Of a stretch of DNA of 42,546 nt, positions 17,432-26,433 are shown piece after piece (position 1 is the stretch's first letter; each line of letters starts with the position of its first letter). Made by a program: the position numbers and the translations under genes. The notes beneath the pieces are model-generated. The model searched no databases, had not been told where the DNA came from, and worked only from the letters and a program-made list of their open reading frames with translations. The DNA is from Spirochaetaceae bacterium (lineage in GTDB: Bacteria > Spirochaetota > Spirochaetia > Treponematales > Breznakiellaceae), in the NCBI GenBank assembly GCA_031275945.1, contig JAISOA010000003.1, forward strand, positions 1 through 42,546, given 5' to 3'.

Positions 17432-18393
17432 AGGTCTTCTCCGTTAAGCCTCTTGTTCAGAGCGTTGATCAGTTCTAGGGCCGCGGCCTTTAGTTCCATG
17501 AGTTTTAAAGCCCGTTCGGTTTCCGTCAAGGGGCCTAAACCGGGAAAAGCTACCCCGTGGCCCTGGAGTTCGATGAGGGCCGCGTTGGCTTCGCCGAGGC
17601 TTGCCTCCAGCGCCGCTATGCGTATTTCGGCTTCGGCAAGTTTGCTTTTATACGCTACCCCGGATTCTTCAGCGTCCGCCCCGGCGCCCGCAAGCATTTC
17701 CGCTACCTTCTGTTGGTAGATAACAATGGCCTGATCGTAGGTTTTTTCCCGGGCCTGGTATTCTTCCAGGGTCTTTAGCGATTCTTCATGGCTCCATTTC
17801 AAAATACCAAGGAGTTCGGCTTCTATTTTTTTCTGGTTGATTAGATCCAGCCGGTACGAGGCGGCTTCGTACTTTACACTGGAGGGGTATTTTTCTATCA
17901 CCAGCGAAAAAATGTCTGCCGCGCCGTCAAGTTGGCCTAAGGCAAAGAGAGATTCCCCCATCCAGTAATACGAGGCGGCTTTGCGGGGATCCTGTTCTTC
18001 CAGCCGGTCCATGGAATCCGTAAAATTAACCAGGGCTTCCTTGTACCGGCCCTGGTAAAAGTAACACCGGCCCCGGTGGTAAGGAATTTCGCCGGTCCGT
18101 TCACCGCCGGCCCTTTCCAGCTTTTCCAGATCCGCCAGGGCTTCGCCGTACTGCCCCGAGGAAAGTTCCGCCAGGGATATCCAGTACAGGGCCTCGGCAT
18201 AGAGGGCCTTGTCTGTTTCGGGACCTATAAGACGCAGCAGGGTACACGACTGGTTGAATTTTCCCTCACCGTAAAAACTAATCCCCGTTTTAAGGAGTTC
18301 TTCCGGCGACGTAGGGCGGCCCTGGGTAAAGCCCGGTCCGATTCCCCACAGAAACAGAAGCGCCAGGATAGCCATGGGCATTTTTTGTATCAT
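17428..18393 (-). CDS. Exported TPR and coiled-coil protein
   Basis: This is about 321 residues with a signal peptide (hydrophobic MAILALLFLWGIGPGFTQG, cleaved near TQG), then several TPR-like units in tandem (YAEALYWISLAELSSGQYGE; PYHRGRCYFYQGRYKEAL; ASYYWMGESLFALGQLDGA) to about residue 190, and a long helical, Glu/Ala-rich coiled-coil part. This layout recalls periplasmic TPR proteins such as YbgF/CpoB, but no orthology is claimed. The start at ATG 18393 is chosen because GGAGGGG lies five bases upstream; a GTG at 18399 is too close. It is the first gene of three in the minus-strand set. Confidence 0.7.
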   Translation of the reverse strand: MIQKMPMAILALLFLWGIGPGFTQGRPTSPEELLKTGISFYGEGKFNQSCTLLRLIGPETDKALYAEALYWISLAELSSGQYGEALADLEKLERAGGERTGEIPYHRGRCYFYQGRYKEALVNFTDSMDRLEEQDPRKAASYYWMGESLFALGQLDGAADIFSLVIEKYPSSVKYEAASYRLDLINQKKIEAELLGILKWSHEESLKTLEEYQAREKTYDQAIVIYQQKVAEMLAGAGADAEESGVAYKSKLAEAEIRIAALEASLGEANAALIELQGHGVAFPGLGPLTETERALKLMELKAAALELINALNKRLNGEDL

Positions 18394-18464
18394 TACCACC
18401 CCTCCATTACGATTTTCGGCAGTACCGGCCCATTTCTATAGGATTTTACCGCCATGTACCCCTC

Positions 18465-18492
18465 TTGTAAAGAACGTAAATAATAGTATAAT
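18465..18492 (+). promoter_or_regulatory. Sigma70-type promoter for the greA operon
   Basis: TTGTAA (18465-18470) and a consensus TATAAT (18487-18492) have 16 bases between them. The predicted start of transcription, about 18499, lies a few bases before the ATG at 18505, so the message is almost leaderless; the AAGG at 18496-18499 would be at or outside its 5' end. Confidence 0.6.
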
Positions 18493-18504
18493 AAGAAGGC
18501 TGTA

Positions 18505-19449
18505 ATGGACGCTGAAAAATCTGTGGAGGGGCTTATTCAAAAAGCCTATGGTAGCCTTACAAGCTCGGATGTAGAGGGCGCCAAACGGGCGTTAAACGAG
18601 GCCCTCAAACTCAATTTTGAGCATCCCGAGGTTGTCTATGCCCTCAAATGCCTTTCCTGGTGGATGGAAAGGCTAAAGAAACTGTCCGAAGTCCAGGATT
18701 CCTATGACCGGGGCGGGTTTATCCTTTCCCAGTGGAAGAGCTTTTATAGCTTTCTGGACCGTATCGGCGAAGAGCGGAAATTTGATTCCTGCCTTTATGC
18801 GATGAAGCATTTTGTGTTTTCAACCGCCCTGGGATTCTTTGGAGACATTTTGGGAGAGGGGGATAACCAGTATGACCCGGCTCTACTCCTCCAGGCAGGG
18901 CGTTGTTACAAGGGGGTGGGTAATTTTGTAGAGGCCCTTAAATACCTGGAACAGGCTGCCCGGTTTAAGCGGGACGACGGAGAGACCCTTTCGGAACTGG
19001 CGGACATAAATGCCCTGCTTGAAGAACCCCGGGCCGCCAAGGCCCTGTTTCGGGAAGCGTTTTTTCTTGATCCCCAGGGAATAGAGCTTCGAAACATGGA
19101 TTCAGAGCTAATTTTGCGCCTGGCGGACCGGGTGCGGGAAATGGGTTATGAGGGGCAAGAGTTACTTGAGTGGATCCCTATTTACGGCGCCCTTTTTGGG
19201 GTTTTCTCGGTAAACCGGGAATTGAAGCTTGCCGAACTGGGGAAGCTTAAACAGTCAATTTTTACCCTGGAGAATGAGATCCGGGGGAATGCCGGTAAAA
19301 CGGAGCTTTTGATCCCCCGGCTAATCAATCGGTACCTGTGGCTTATCGACCACTATGAGAATGTCCAGGCCGATCCGGCTCTTATTGAAGAAACTATGTT
19401 AAAGATAAAAATAACCGATCCGGCCATTTATGAACGGTATCGAAATTAA
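18505..19449 (+). CDS. TPR-like helical protein upstream of greA
   Basis: This is a 314-residue soluble protein without signal or membrane helix. TPR-like units are seen near the start (DVEGAKRALNEALKLNFEHP) and in the middle (NFVEALKYLEQAARFKRDD, PRAAKALFREAFFLDPQ). The remaining helices resemble no family I know. It is the first gene of the operon that continues with the giant GreA; a strong hairpin separates the two, so it may be made in greater amount than GreA. Because the GreA N-terminal part is also helical-repeat-like, an interaction is possible but only guessed. Confidence 0.72.
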   Translation: MDAEKSVEGLIQKAYGSLTSSDVEGAKRALNEALKLNFEHPEVVYALKCLSWWMERLKKLSEVQDSYDRGGFILSQWKSFYSFLDRIGEERKFDSCLYAMKHFVFSTALGFFGDILGEGDNQYDPALLLQAGRCYKGVGNFVEALKYLEQAARFKRDDGETLSELADINALLEEPRAAKALFREAFFLDPQGIELRNMDSELILRLADRVREMGYEGQELLEWIPIYGALFGVFSVNRELKLAELGKLKQSIFTLENEIRGNAGKTELLIPRLINRYLWLIDHYENVQADPALIEETMLKIKITDPAIYERYRN

Positions 19450-19453
19450 GAGG

Positions 19454-19482
19454 GCCCTTAGGAACCCGCGGGTTTAAGGGGC
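19454..19482 (+). terminator. Strong hairpin between the TPR gene and greA, possible attenuator
   Basis: CCCTTA-GG-AACCC-GC-GGGTT-TAAGGG forms an 11-bp stem with a two-base bulge (19455-19480), four bases after the TPR gene stop. A weak T-rich tail (TATTTTG) follows after a GC. It may act as a partial terminator or an RNA-processing/stability element, since the greA ribosome site AGGAG (19497-19501) is just downstream. Confidence 0.5.
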
Positions 19483-19507
19483 TATTTTGTGTACTTAGGA
19501 GAAGAGC

Positions 19508-22240
19508 ATGGCAGATGTGGCTGAAATCCAGGCGGAACCGGTTGTTGCTTCACCGCTTTTGAAACAAATTCAGGAAATGCTTAACGAGGAAAAGTGGACC
19601 CGGGCAGCTTTAAGCAACTACTCCACCGGCCAGTTTAAAGAACTGGATGTACTTTTAAAAGAAGCCAGGGAAGGAAAATTCTACGACGATCTAAAACGGC
19701 TGTGCGACGAGCATTTAATTCATACCAAGAACAGCATTATAGCCCTGTACCTTTCGGGAATGATTGCCCTGTCCCGGCAGCTTATTGACGATGCGGTACT
19801 GGTTAACCTGGTTACTATCTTTGTGGACAACCGGAAATGGGGCATTGTGCGGTATCTGTGCGAGCGGATCCTTGATTACGGGGAATCCAAATTTGCCCTG
19901 CGAACCCTGGCAGAATGTTATAAAAATGAAAATGAAGAGGATCTTATAACCGGCATTTGGGAACGGCTTGTAAAGGTTGATTACGAAGAGGCGGATATAG
20001 CCAAGGCATTGGCGGAACACTATGAAAAACTGGGGAACACGGAAACCGCGGTGGATTATTATAAAAAGGCCCTGCACCGCTATATCAATAAGGGGCTTTT
20101 TACCAACGTCAGGGAAATCTGGACAAAGCTTATTGAGTATTGCCCTGAGGACATAGACTTTTTTCTTCATGTCGAAAAACGGATAGCCAAGAATATCAGC
20201 GAGGACAAGGCCGCATTGCTGCTCCAGGATGTATTTATGTCCTGTAAAAAACGGGGTGAAATTGACACCGCCATAGGGCTTTTAAAACTGATTCTGCAGT
20301 ACAATGAACGGGATTCTTTAGCCCGCAGGGAAATAACCGAATGTTTCCGCCTTAAATATGCGGATCACAGCCAGTTGGAGGAGTATATCCGGCTGTCGAA
20401 TCTAAGCCAAAGCTGGCGTAATGTCCGGGAAGCAATTACCGATTTTGAAAAACATATTGCCTTTGATAAGGGAAGTTTTGTATTTCATCGCACCTGGGGG
20501 GTTGGACGGATTTCGTCCATGCAGGGGGATGAAATTGTGGTAGACTTTGCAAAAAAACGGGGACACGCCATGGCTCTTAAAATGGCGGTGAACGCCCTTC
20601 AAACCCTTTCAAAAAACCACATTTGGGTGCTTAAGGCCACCTGGAAAAAAGAAAAACTTCATGAACGGGTAAAAACTGAACATGCTTGGGCCCTTAAAAC
20701 GGTAATTCGCAGTTTTGACAACCTTTGCGATCTTAAACGGATTAAGGCGGAACTGGTTCCCTCGGTGCTTTCTACGGGAGAATGGACCGGCTGGATTGCC
20801 AAGGCCAGGGAGATCCTTAAAACCGATTCTACCTTTGGAGTAAGCCAGGATAACATCGATCTCTTTACCGTCCGGGACAGGCCTATCAGCATTGAAGAAA
20901 AACTGTACAATGAATTTAAGGCTCAAAAGAATTTCTTTGACCGAATTACTACGATTAGGGATTTTGAATCCAAAAAGGAAGCGGAACTGGATTCGGAATT
21001 TTTTAACGAGATGTTTAATTATTTTACCGGCTACCTTCGATCCTATAGCCAGATTAATGAGCAGGTTATTGCCTCGTACCTGTTGGTTAAAGAAATGGCC
21101 GGAAGGCATCCCCAGCTGGGCAAGAATCTTAATTGTGATTTTGAAGAGATCTTTAAAAATATCGAGGATCTGCCGGCTCTGTTTTTTGGCCTTAAGGATC
21201 TAAAGCTTAAGGAAGAATTTCTGCTTCAAATACGGCTGACCGCAGATCAATGGCCCGATATTTACGTGCGCCTTTTTCCCTATGCCATGTTGTCTTCGAT
21301 TATTAATAGCCTGGAAAAAGAGGGATACGAAGAAAAGCTTGTGGGGCTTATACAGAACTGTTTTGAAAATTACCGTGATTATAGGGAAGCGGTGGTTTGG
21401 CTTTACAAAAACGTAAAGAACCCCCAATGGTTTAGCGGCGCTAATATCACCGAGGAAAAAAAAATCATCACCCTTATTTATATTCTGGACATTACCTACC
21501 GGGATATCGACAACCACCGGAATACAACGGAAAACCGTAAGATCAACAAACAGGTCTATACCCTGCTTTTTAAGGACAGGCTGCTTGAATCGTTTATTCT
21601 AAAGGCCGATGAAGATACCCTGCTTAGAATCTATACCCTGATCGAGGATGTAAAAGACCTTGATCCGGCGGATAAATTTAAACTCCGGGCGGTTATACAG
21701 GAAAAGGATCCGCATTTCAAATTTACCGGGGGCACAGAAAAAAAAGTATCCCGGGGACTTATGGTTACCGCCGCGAAGTACGAGGAAAAACAGCGGCAGC
21801 TGACCCATATTATGGACGAGGAAGTACCCGCCAATTCCAAAGAAATCGCCTTTGCCCTGTCTTTGGGGGATCTGCGGGAGAACGCCGAATACAAGGCCGC
21901 GAAAGAAAAGCAGGAAATTCTTAACTCCACGGTGGCAAAATTAAAGGACGAGATTGAGCGGGCCCAGATCTTCGATCCCGCGACGGTTAATACGGACCGG
22001 ATCTCCTTCGGAACCAGGGCGGTGCTGGAAAATGCGAATTCCGGGGAAACCGAAGAATATACGATCCTGGGCCCCTGGGAATCGGATCCGGAAAATCGCA
22101 TTATTTCGTATCTGTCTCCGTTTGGAAGCGCTCTGCTCAATAAAAAAGCGGGCGAACAGTTTGAATTTTTCTTTGACAAGACCAATCGGGATGAGAAATT
22201 TGTTTATACTGTAAAAGAGATAACAAAAATTCCTGTATAG
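19508..22240 (+). CDS. greA: Giant GreA-type transcription elongation factor
   Basis: This is a 910-residue protein. The last 160 residues form a GreA: an N-terminal coiled coil with GDLRENAEYKAAKE (787-800), where D788 and E791 match the tip acids that act in RNA-polymerase transcript cleavage, and a C-terminal FKBP-like part (about 830-910). Ordinary GreA is about 158 residues. Residues 1-310 and 380-740 are mainly helical, repeat-like and unassigned. Residues about 320-375 (KGSFVFHRTWGVGRI) look like a small Tudor/CarD-type beta domain. I recall long GreA versions in treponemes, so this is a lineage form rather than an error. AGGAG lies six bases before the ATG. The added parts could bind RNA polymerase or ribosome factors, which is inference. 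Confidence 0.88.
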   Translation: MADVAEIQAEPVVASPLLKQIQEMLNEEKWTRAALSNYSTGQFKELDVLLKEAREGKFYDDLKRLCDEHLIHTKNSIIALYLSGMIALSRQLIDDAVLVNLVTIFVDNRKWGIVRYLCERILDYGESKFALRTLAECYKNENEEDLITGIWERLVKVDYEEADIAKALAEHYEKLGNTETAVDYYKKALHRYINKGLFTNVREIWTKLIEYCPEDIDFFLHVEKRIAKNISEDKAALLLQDVFMSCKKRGEIDTAIGLLKLILQYNERDSLARREITECFRLKYADHSQLEEYIRLSNLSQSWRNVREAITDFEKHIAFDKGSFVFHRTWGVGRISSMQGDEIVVDFAKKRGHAMALKMAVNALQTLSKNHIWVLKATWKKEKLHERVKTEHAWALKTVIRSFDNLCDLKRIKAELVPSVLSTGEWTGWIAKAREILKTDSTFGVSQDNIDLFTVRDRPISIEEKLYNEFKAQKNFFDRITTIRDFESKKEAELDSEFFNEMFNYFTGYLRSYSQINEQVIASYLLVKEMAGRHPQLGKNLNCDFEEIFKNIEDLPALFFGLKDLKLKEEFLLQIRLTADQWPDIYVRLFPYAMLSSIINSLEKEGYEEKLVGLIQNCFENYRDYREAVVWLYKNVKNPQWFSGANITEEKKIITLIYILDITYRDIDNHRNTTENRKINKQVYTLLFKDRLLESFILKADEDTLLRIYTLIEDVKDLDPADKFKLRAVIQEKDPHFKFTGGTEKKVSRGLMVTAAKYEEKQRQLTHIMDEEVPANSKEIAFALSLGDLRENAEYKAAKEKQEILNSTVAKLKDEIERAQIFDPATVNTDRISFGTRAVLENANSGETEEYTILGPWESDPENRIISYLSPFGSALLNKKAGEQFEFFFDKTNRDEKFVYTVKEITKIPV

Positions 22241-22251
22241 GGGAGCCGTAT

Positions 22252-23841
22252 ATGAATTTGAAAAAAATTGTCTTTGGATTGTTGATTTTCTGCGGGGCCT
22301 TTTCTCTTTTTGCCCAGCGGCATAAAGATCTTATCCTTATAGTTGATACTTCTGTGGATATGCTTCCTCATTATTATGAGGTGGGGACCTATCTTACGGG
22401 CCCCTTTTTGGCGGATGAACTGGATTTTTCCGATACCTTCCACCTGATTTCTTTCGGAATGAAGCCCCGGGTTGAAATTTCACAGCCCGTGCGTGAACCG
22501 GGGGATATTGAAAATATTAGCAGCAGAATATGGCTGCTCTATCCGCTGGAAACCACCTCAAGCCCGGAAGCGGCCCTGCAGTTTGCCGAACAGTATATCA
22601 GAACCCTGCCGGCGGGACGGCCAAAGACAGTATTTTTAATAAGCGGCAAAGATTCCGGCGGTGTTGTAAATGCCACCGCGGGCCGGTTCCGGTCAAGCGG
22701 GACGGATCTGTTCTTCCTAAGGGTCGCCGACAACCGGGTGGTAGACCCCAGGGGAGCCGGAACCGCCGGTGAAACAGGAACGGGTTATGAATCCGGAGCC
22801 GCCGGGGGTAATCGTACCGCCGGAGAACCCGCCGCCCTTCCCAGGACCGCTTCCGCCTCCCCCGGCAACCGGGATACCGTCGCCGTCAATGAACGCGGCA
22901 CAGGGACCGGCGCCGCCGGGGAGAGCGCCGTGGCCGGGAGAACCGGTGCTGCCTCCTCCGGCGAATCCTCCGTATCCGGAACCGGTTCCGGGCAGAACGG
23001 AGCTGAGCCCGGGGATCCGGAAACCGCCGGAGAAGGGGCCGGCTTAGGGGAGGAAGGCCGGGGATCCGGCAATGCCGCCGGGCTTATTACGCCGGGGAAT
23101 ACCGCCGGAACCGGTAAAAATCCCGGGACGGAAACCGGGGACGCTGAAAACGCCGGGAGGAACCCCGCCGAAGGGATAGGGCTCTTTATCAATTCCCTTT
23201 CACTTCCCTTCCTAATCACCGCCGGACTGCTGCTGCTTCTTGTTCTGGCCTTTATCATCATTATGATAGCCCGTAAGCTTCAATCCTCTCCCAACAAGGT
23301 AATAGCCGCGGCTAGTTCCACCGATGATACGGCGGCCAGGAACGCGGAACTTCTTAATAAGTTTGCAAGCCAGCAGGCAGAAGCCTCTCTTAAGGGCCCC
23401 CACCGCCGGTATCATCATCTACGGGATGACTCAAGCCAATTTTTAACCAACCCGCCGATGCTGACCATTTTTGTGGAGGAACAAAATACGGCCATAGGGC
23501 GGCGAAATGTCCATGCCTTAAAAAAGGGCAATACCTATACCGTAGGCGGAGGGAATTCGGATTTTCTTATTTTCCTGGTATCCATACCTCCCCGGATCGG
23601 CCGGCTTTACTTTGACGGCAATAATTGTACCTTTACCCCCCTTAAGCCCAGATATTTTCCCGATATAGGTTCCAACCCGGTGCATGAATGCCTGGGAAAA
23701 ACAATTAGGATCCTTTCGGATAGGAACTATGAGATCTTTTTCCATTTTGAACAGTATAAGGACCCGCTTATTGTTCTAAATCAGTTGCTTCATTCGATAT
23801 CGGTTCCATCTGCGCCGGATACTCTGGATCCTTCGGTATAG
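22252..23841 (+). CDS. Exported vWA-like protein with a membrane helix and FHA-like C-terminus
   Basis: This is a 529-residue protein. A signal peptide (MNLKKIVFGLLIFCGAFSLFA) precedes a vWA-like domain (about 25-165) that opens with ILIVDTSVDM, a degenerate MIDAS (DTSVD rather than DxSxS). Residues about 165-310 are a Gly/Ala/Thr/Glu/Ser linker of low complexity. One membrane helix (about 318-340) follows, then about 190 cytoplasmic residues whose region KGNTYTVGGGNSDFLIFL resembles an FHA domain lacking the classic GR/SxxH signature. It may pass an external state inward to phospho-threonine partners, but the FHA call is weak. GGGGAG lies before the ATG. Its last 74 bases are shared, antisense, with the HEAT gene. 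Confidence 0.78.
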   Translation: MNLKKIVFGLLIFCGAFSLFAQRHKDLILIVDTSVDMLPHYYEVGTYLTGPFLADELDFSDTFHLISFGMKPRVEISQPVREPGDIENISSRIWLLYPLETTSSPEAALQFAEQYIRTLPAGRPKTVFLISGKDSGGVVNATAGRFRSSGTDLFFLRVADNRVVDPRGAGTAGETGTGYESGAAGGNRTAGEPAALPRTASASPGNRDTVAVNERGTGTGAAGESAVAGRTGAASSGESSVSGTGSGQNGAEPGDPETAGEGAGLGEEGRGSGNAAGLITPGNTAGTGKNPGTETGDAENAGRNPAEGIGLFINSLSLPFLITAGLLLLLVLAFIIIMIARKLQSSPNKVIAAASSTDDTAARNAELLNKFASQQAEASLKGPHRRYHHLRDDSSQFLTNPPMLTIFVEEQNTAIGRRNVHALKKGNTYTVGGGNSDFLIFLVSIPPRIGRLYFDGNNCTFTPLKPRYFPDIGSNPVHECLGKTIRILSDRNYEIFFHFEQYKDPLIVLNQLLHSISVPSAPDTLDPSV

Positions 23842-25300
23842 GATCCTCCGCAACGGGACCGGAGGGTTCCTCCGCGGGACCCGAGTCTTCTACGGCGGGG
23901 TAAGGCTCTTCCGCAGAAAGGCCCCATTTTTCTAAAAGAGCCAGGGATTTTCGGGAAAGGCTTCCGTTCTTGGGATCCGCGAGTCTTCGTAATTCGCCGG
24001 CCAGGCTGCGGAAGTCGTTATTGGCGCAGATATCAATGGCATAGGATTTTTCCACCACTCCGCCGGTGGCAAAAAAACGGCGGGCCAGACCCTCGAGCTT
24101 ATCCGATTTAGCGGACCCCAGGATCCGCAAAAAACCGTTGTAGAGGGCCGTCTGGTTTTTTGCCCTTGCCTCATCCAACTCAATAATTACGTCCTCCGTA
24201 TAATCCCGGGAACCCCCGCTTAAAAGCATCTCTCCCGCATTGATCCGGATCCGGTCATTGTTCTTCCGTTCCGAAAAAAGATTTTTTAGGATCGTATCCG
24301 CCTCGTCTCCGCCAATCAGGGCTATGGATTTTATGGCCTCGTCCCGTACCGCGGGTACGTCGTCATTTTCGGCGCGAAAGCGAAGAAACGGCACCGCCTG
24401 GGTAAGTTTCCGTTCCCCCGCGGCCTTTGCAGCGGCTATGCGGGTCCTGTAGTAAGAATCGCGGAAGGAATCCATGATGGCCTCCTCCGCCTCTTCTCCC
24501 GCAAAGGGGCCCAGGGCTCCGACGGCGGAAGACCGTACATTGGGATCCCGGGACGAAACGGCACTGATGATGGCCCGGAGCCCCCCGGGATCGGCGATTT
24601 TTGAAAGTCCCTCCAGAGCCGCAATGCGAAGGGGAACCCGTTCTTCCTCATTTTCCGCGATGGATACTAAAAAGGCGGTTCCTTCTTTTGCCCCCGCGTC
24701 CCCCACCGCGGAAATAATAAGCCGCCTGTTTTCATCCCCGGGCTCGCGGTTCGTATAGTAATCAATCAGGTATTCCACGGTTTTTCCGGGATCGGATTTT
24801 GCCGCGGTCTTTCCCAGGGTGCGGATTGCGCCGGGCAGATATCGGGTTTCTTCGCCCTCCAGAATGCGTATCAGGGCTTCCTGGATTCCGGCGGCCTGAA
24901 CTTTACCCAGGTAGTCAATGGCGGCGTTCACCGCTTCTGCCCCCTCATAATCCCTGTCTTCAATTATCTGGAGGGCCCGGGCTTCGAGCCCCTCTTTTTC
25001 CCGATCCCCGTAATAGTTGAATATTCCCGTTATGATGGTCCGGTTTTTTGATTTTTCCGCCAGGTCCAGAAGTTCCGCATCCAGGGGATGATCACCCTTT
25101 GCGTCCTTGGCCTGCTCGCTCCTCAGGGTTTTTATAAGATTGGCAATTTCGGTATCGGTACCGTAGCGGATCACCATCAGCCGCTGTTCGTCGATGGAAT
25201 TAAGGGAAGGATCGGCAACAGAAGGCGCATCCGGTTCCTGGGCAAGAAGGCCGCGTATGATAATACAGAGTCCGCAAAAAAGAACCATACCCCGCATCAT
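23768..25300 (-). CDS. Exported HEAT-repeat protein
   Basis: This is a 510-residue protein with a signal-like start (MVLFCGLCIIIRGLLA then QEP). From about residue 110 to 440 there are HEAT/PBS-lyase-like helical pairs with recurring alternation such as VRSSAVGALGPFAGEEAEEA and VPLRIAALEGLSKIADPGGL. The C-terminal 60 residues are rich in Pro, Glu and Asp. It is likely a periplasmic scaffold; no enzyme motif was seen. The ATG overlaps the tgt stop by four bases behind GGAGGAGG; a second ATG at 25297 is an alternative. It ends the rimP operon and overlaps the vWA gene tail-to-tail. Confidence 0.78.
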   Translation of the reverse strand: MMRGMVLFCGLCIIIRGLLAQEPDAPSVADPSLNSIDEQRLMVIRYGTDTEIANLIKTLRSEQAKDAKGDHPLDAELLDLAEKSKNRTIITGIFNYYGDREKEGLEARALQIIEDRDYEGAEAVNAAIDYLGKVQAAGIQEALIRILEGEETRYLPGAIRTLGKTAAKSDPGKTVEYLIDYYTNREPGDENRRLIISAVGDAGAKEGTAFLVSIAENEEERVPLRIAALEGLSKIADPGGLRAIISAVSSRDPNVRSSAVGALGPFAGEEAEEAIMDSFRDSYYRTRIAAAKAAGERKLTQAVPFLRFRAENDDVPAVRDEAIKSIALIGGDEADTILKNLFSERKNNDRIRINAGEMLLSGGSRDYTEDVIIELDEARAKNQTALYNGFLRILGSAKSDKLEGLARRFFATGGVVEKSYAIDICANNDFRSLAGELRRLADPKNGSLSRKSLALLEKWGLSAEEPYPAVEDSGPAEEPSGPVAEDPIPKDPEYPAQMEPISNEATDLEQ

Positions 25301-26433
25301 TCTCCTCCTCCGTTATGGTAACGGTATAAAAATTTTTCTTTAAATTCTTTAAATCTATTTTCGCTAATTGCCCTTCGGGAATCAAGCACAAGCCGGTTAA
25401 GAAAGAACAAATTATGATAGCTTGCCAGCATGGAGCAGAGTATCTCTCTGGTTTTAAAAAGATGCCGTAAATACGCCCTGCTGTAGGTTTGGCAGACCCG
25501 GCAGCTGCAGGAGCCGTCTATGGGCAGAAAACTTGCGGTGTGTTCGGCTTTTTTTAGGACCAGGGGGCCGTTGCGGGTAAAGACATGACCGTTTCTGCCC
25601 GTCCTGGTGGGGAGGACGCAATCAAACATATCTATTCCTTCCTCGATGGCCCAGAGAATATATTCGGGACTTCCTATGCCCATGACATACCGGGGTTTTT
25701 CATCCGGAAGCAGGGACGAGGTAATATGGAGGTATTCCCTAAACAGTTCCTCCGGTTCCCCCACGGAAAGGCCCCCTATGGCGATGCCGGGAGTTTCCGT
25801 CTCCAGGGTCCGGGCCACGCTTTCCTGCCTGAGGTCTTGAAAAAAATTCCCCTGAACTATGGAAAAAAGTGATCCCCGGTAACCCCGGTCCGCCGCGGCG
25901 GTCCAGGCCCCGTGGGACCGGATAAGCCAGCGGCTGGTCAATTCCAGGGCCTTTTTTGCTTCCTCCCGGCCGATGCCCCAGGGGGTACACACGTCCAGGG
26001 GCATCTGTATGTCGCTGTTCAGGGTAACCTGGATATCCACCACGGCTTCAGGACTTAGTGTATGGGAGGATCCGTCGATGTGGGAGCGGAATTGTACTCC
26101 TTCGTCGTTTATTTTACGAAAGGGGGCCAAAGAAAAGATCTGGAAGCCCCCGGAATCGGTTAAATAATTCCCCTTCCATTTGGTAAAACTCCGCAGGCCT
26201 CCGGCGCCGCAGATAACCTCCATGCCCGGCCTTAGGTACAGATGGTAGGTGTTTGCCAGGATCATGGAGAAACCGATTTCTTCCAGGTCTTCATTTGTCA
26301 GGGCCTTAACCGTTCCGTTGGTTCCCACGGGCATAAATACCGGAGTTTCCACCGGCCCCTGGGGAAGGTTTAGGATTCCGCAGCGGGCCTGGCTAAGGGT
26401 GTCCCGGCGGGTAATGGAAAAAATGTGCTTCAT
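25297..26433 (-). CDS. tgt: tRNA-guanine transglycosylase
   Basis: This is a 378-residue enzyme. LTDSGGFQIFSL holds the proton-acceptor Asp (D93), the stretch MFDCVLPTRTGRNG contains the second catalytic Asp, and CSCRVCQ plus a later His form the zinc site near the end. It swaps guanine-34 for preQ1 in GUN anticodon tRNAs in the queuosine pathway. ATG 26433 is chosen because it overlaps the upstream stop by ATGA; the longer GTG form would begin inside lptG. No queuosine precursor gene is in the window. Confidence 0.95.
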   Translation of the reverse strand: MKHIFSITRRDTLSQARCGILNLPQGPVETPVFMPVGTNGTVKALTNEDLEEIGFSMILANTYHLYLRPGMEVICGAGGLRSFTKWKGNYLTDSGGFQIFSLAPFRKINDEGVQFRSHIDGSSHTLSPEAVVDIQVTLNSDIQMPLDVCTPWGIGREEAKKALELTSRWLIRSHGAWTAAADRGYRGSLFSIVQGNFFQDLRQESVARTLETETPGIAIGGLSVGEPEELFREYLHITSSLLPDEKPRYVMGIGSPEYILWAIEEGIDMFDCVLPTRTGRNGHVFTRNGPLVLKKAEHTASFLPIDGSCSCRVCQTYSRAYLRHLFKTREILCSMLASYHNLFFLNRLVLDSRRAISENRFKEFKEKFLYRYHNGGGE

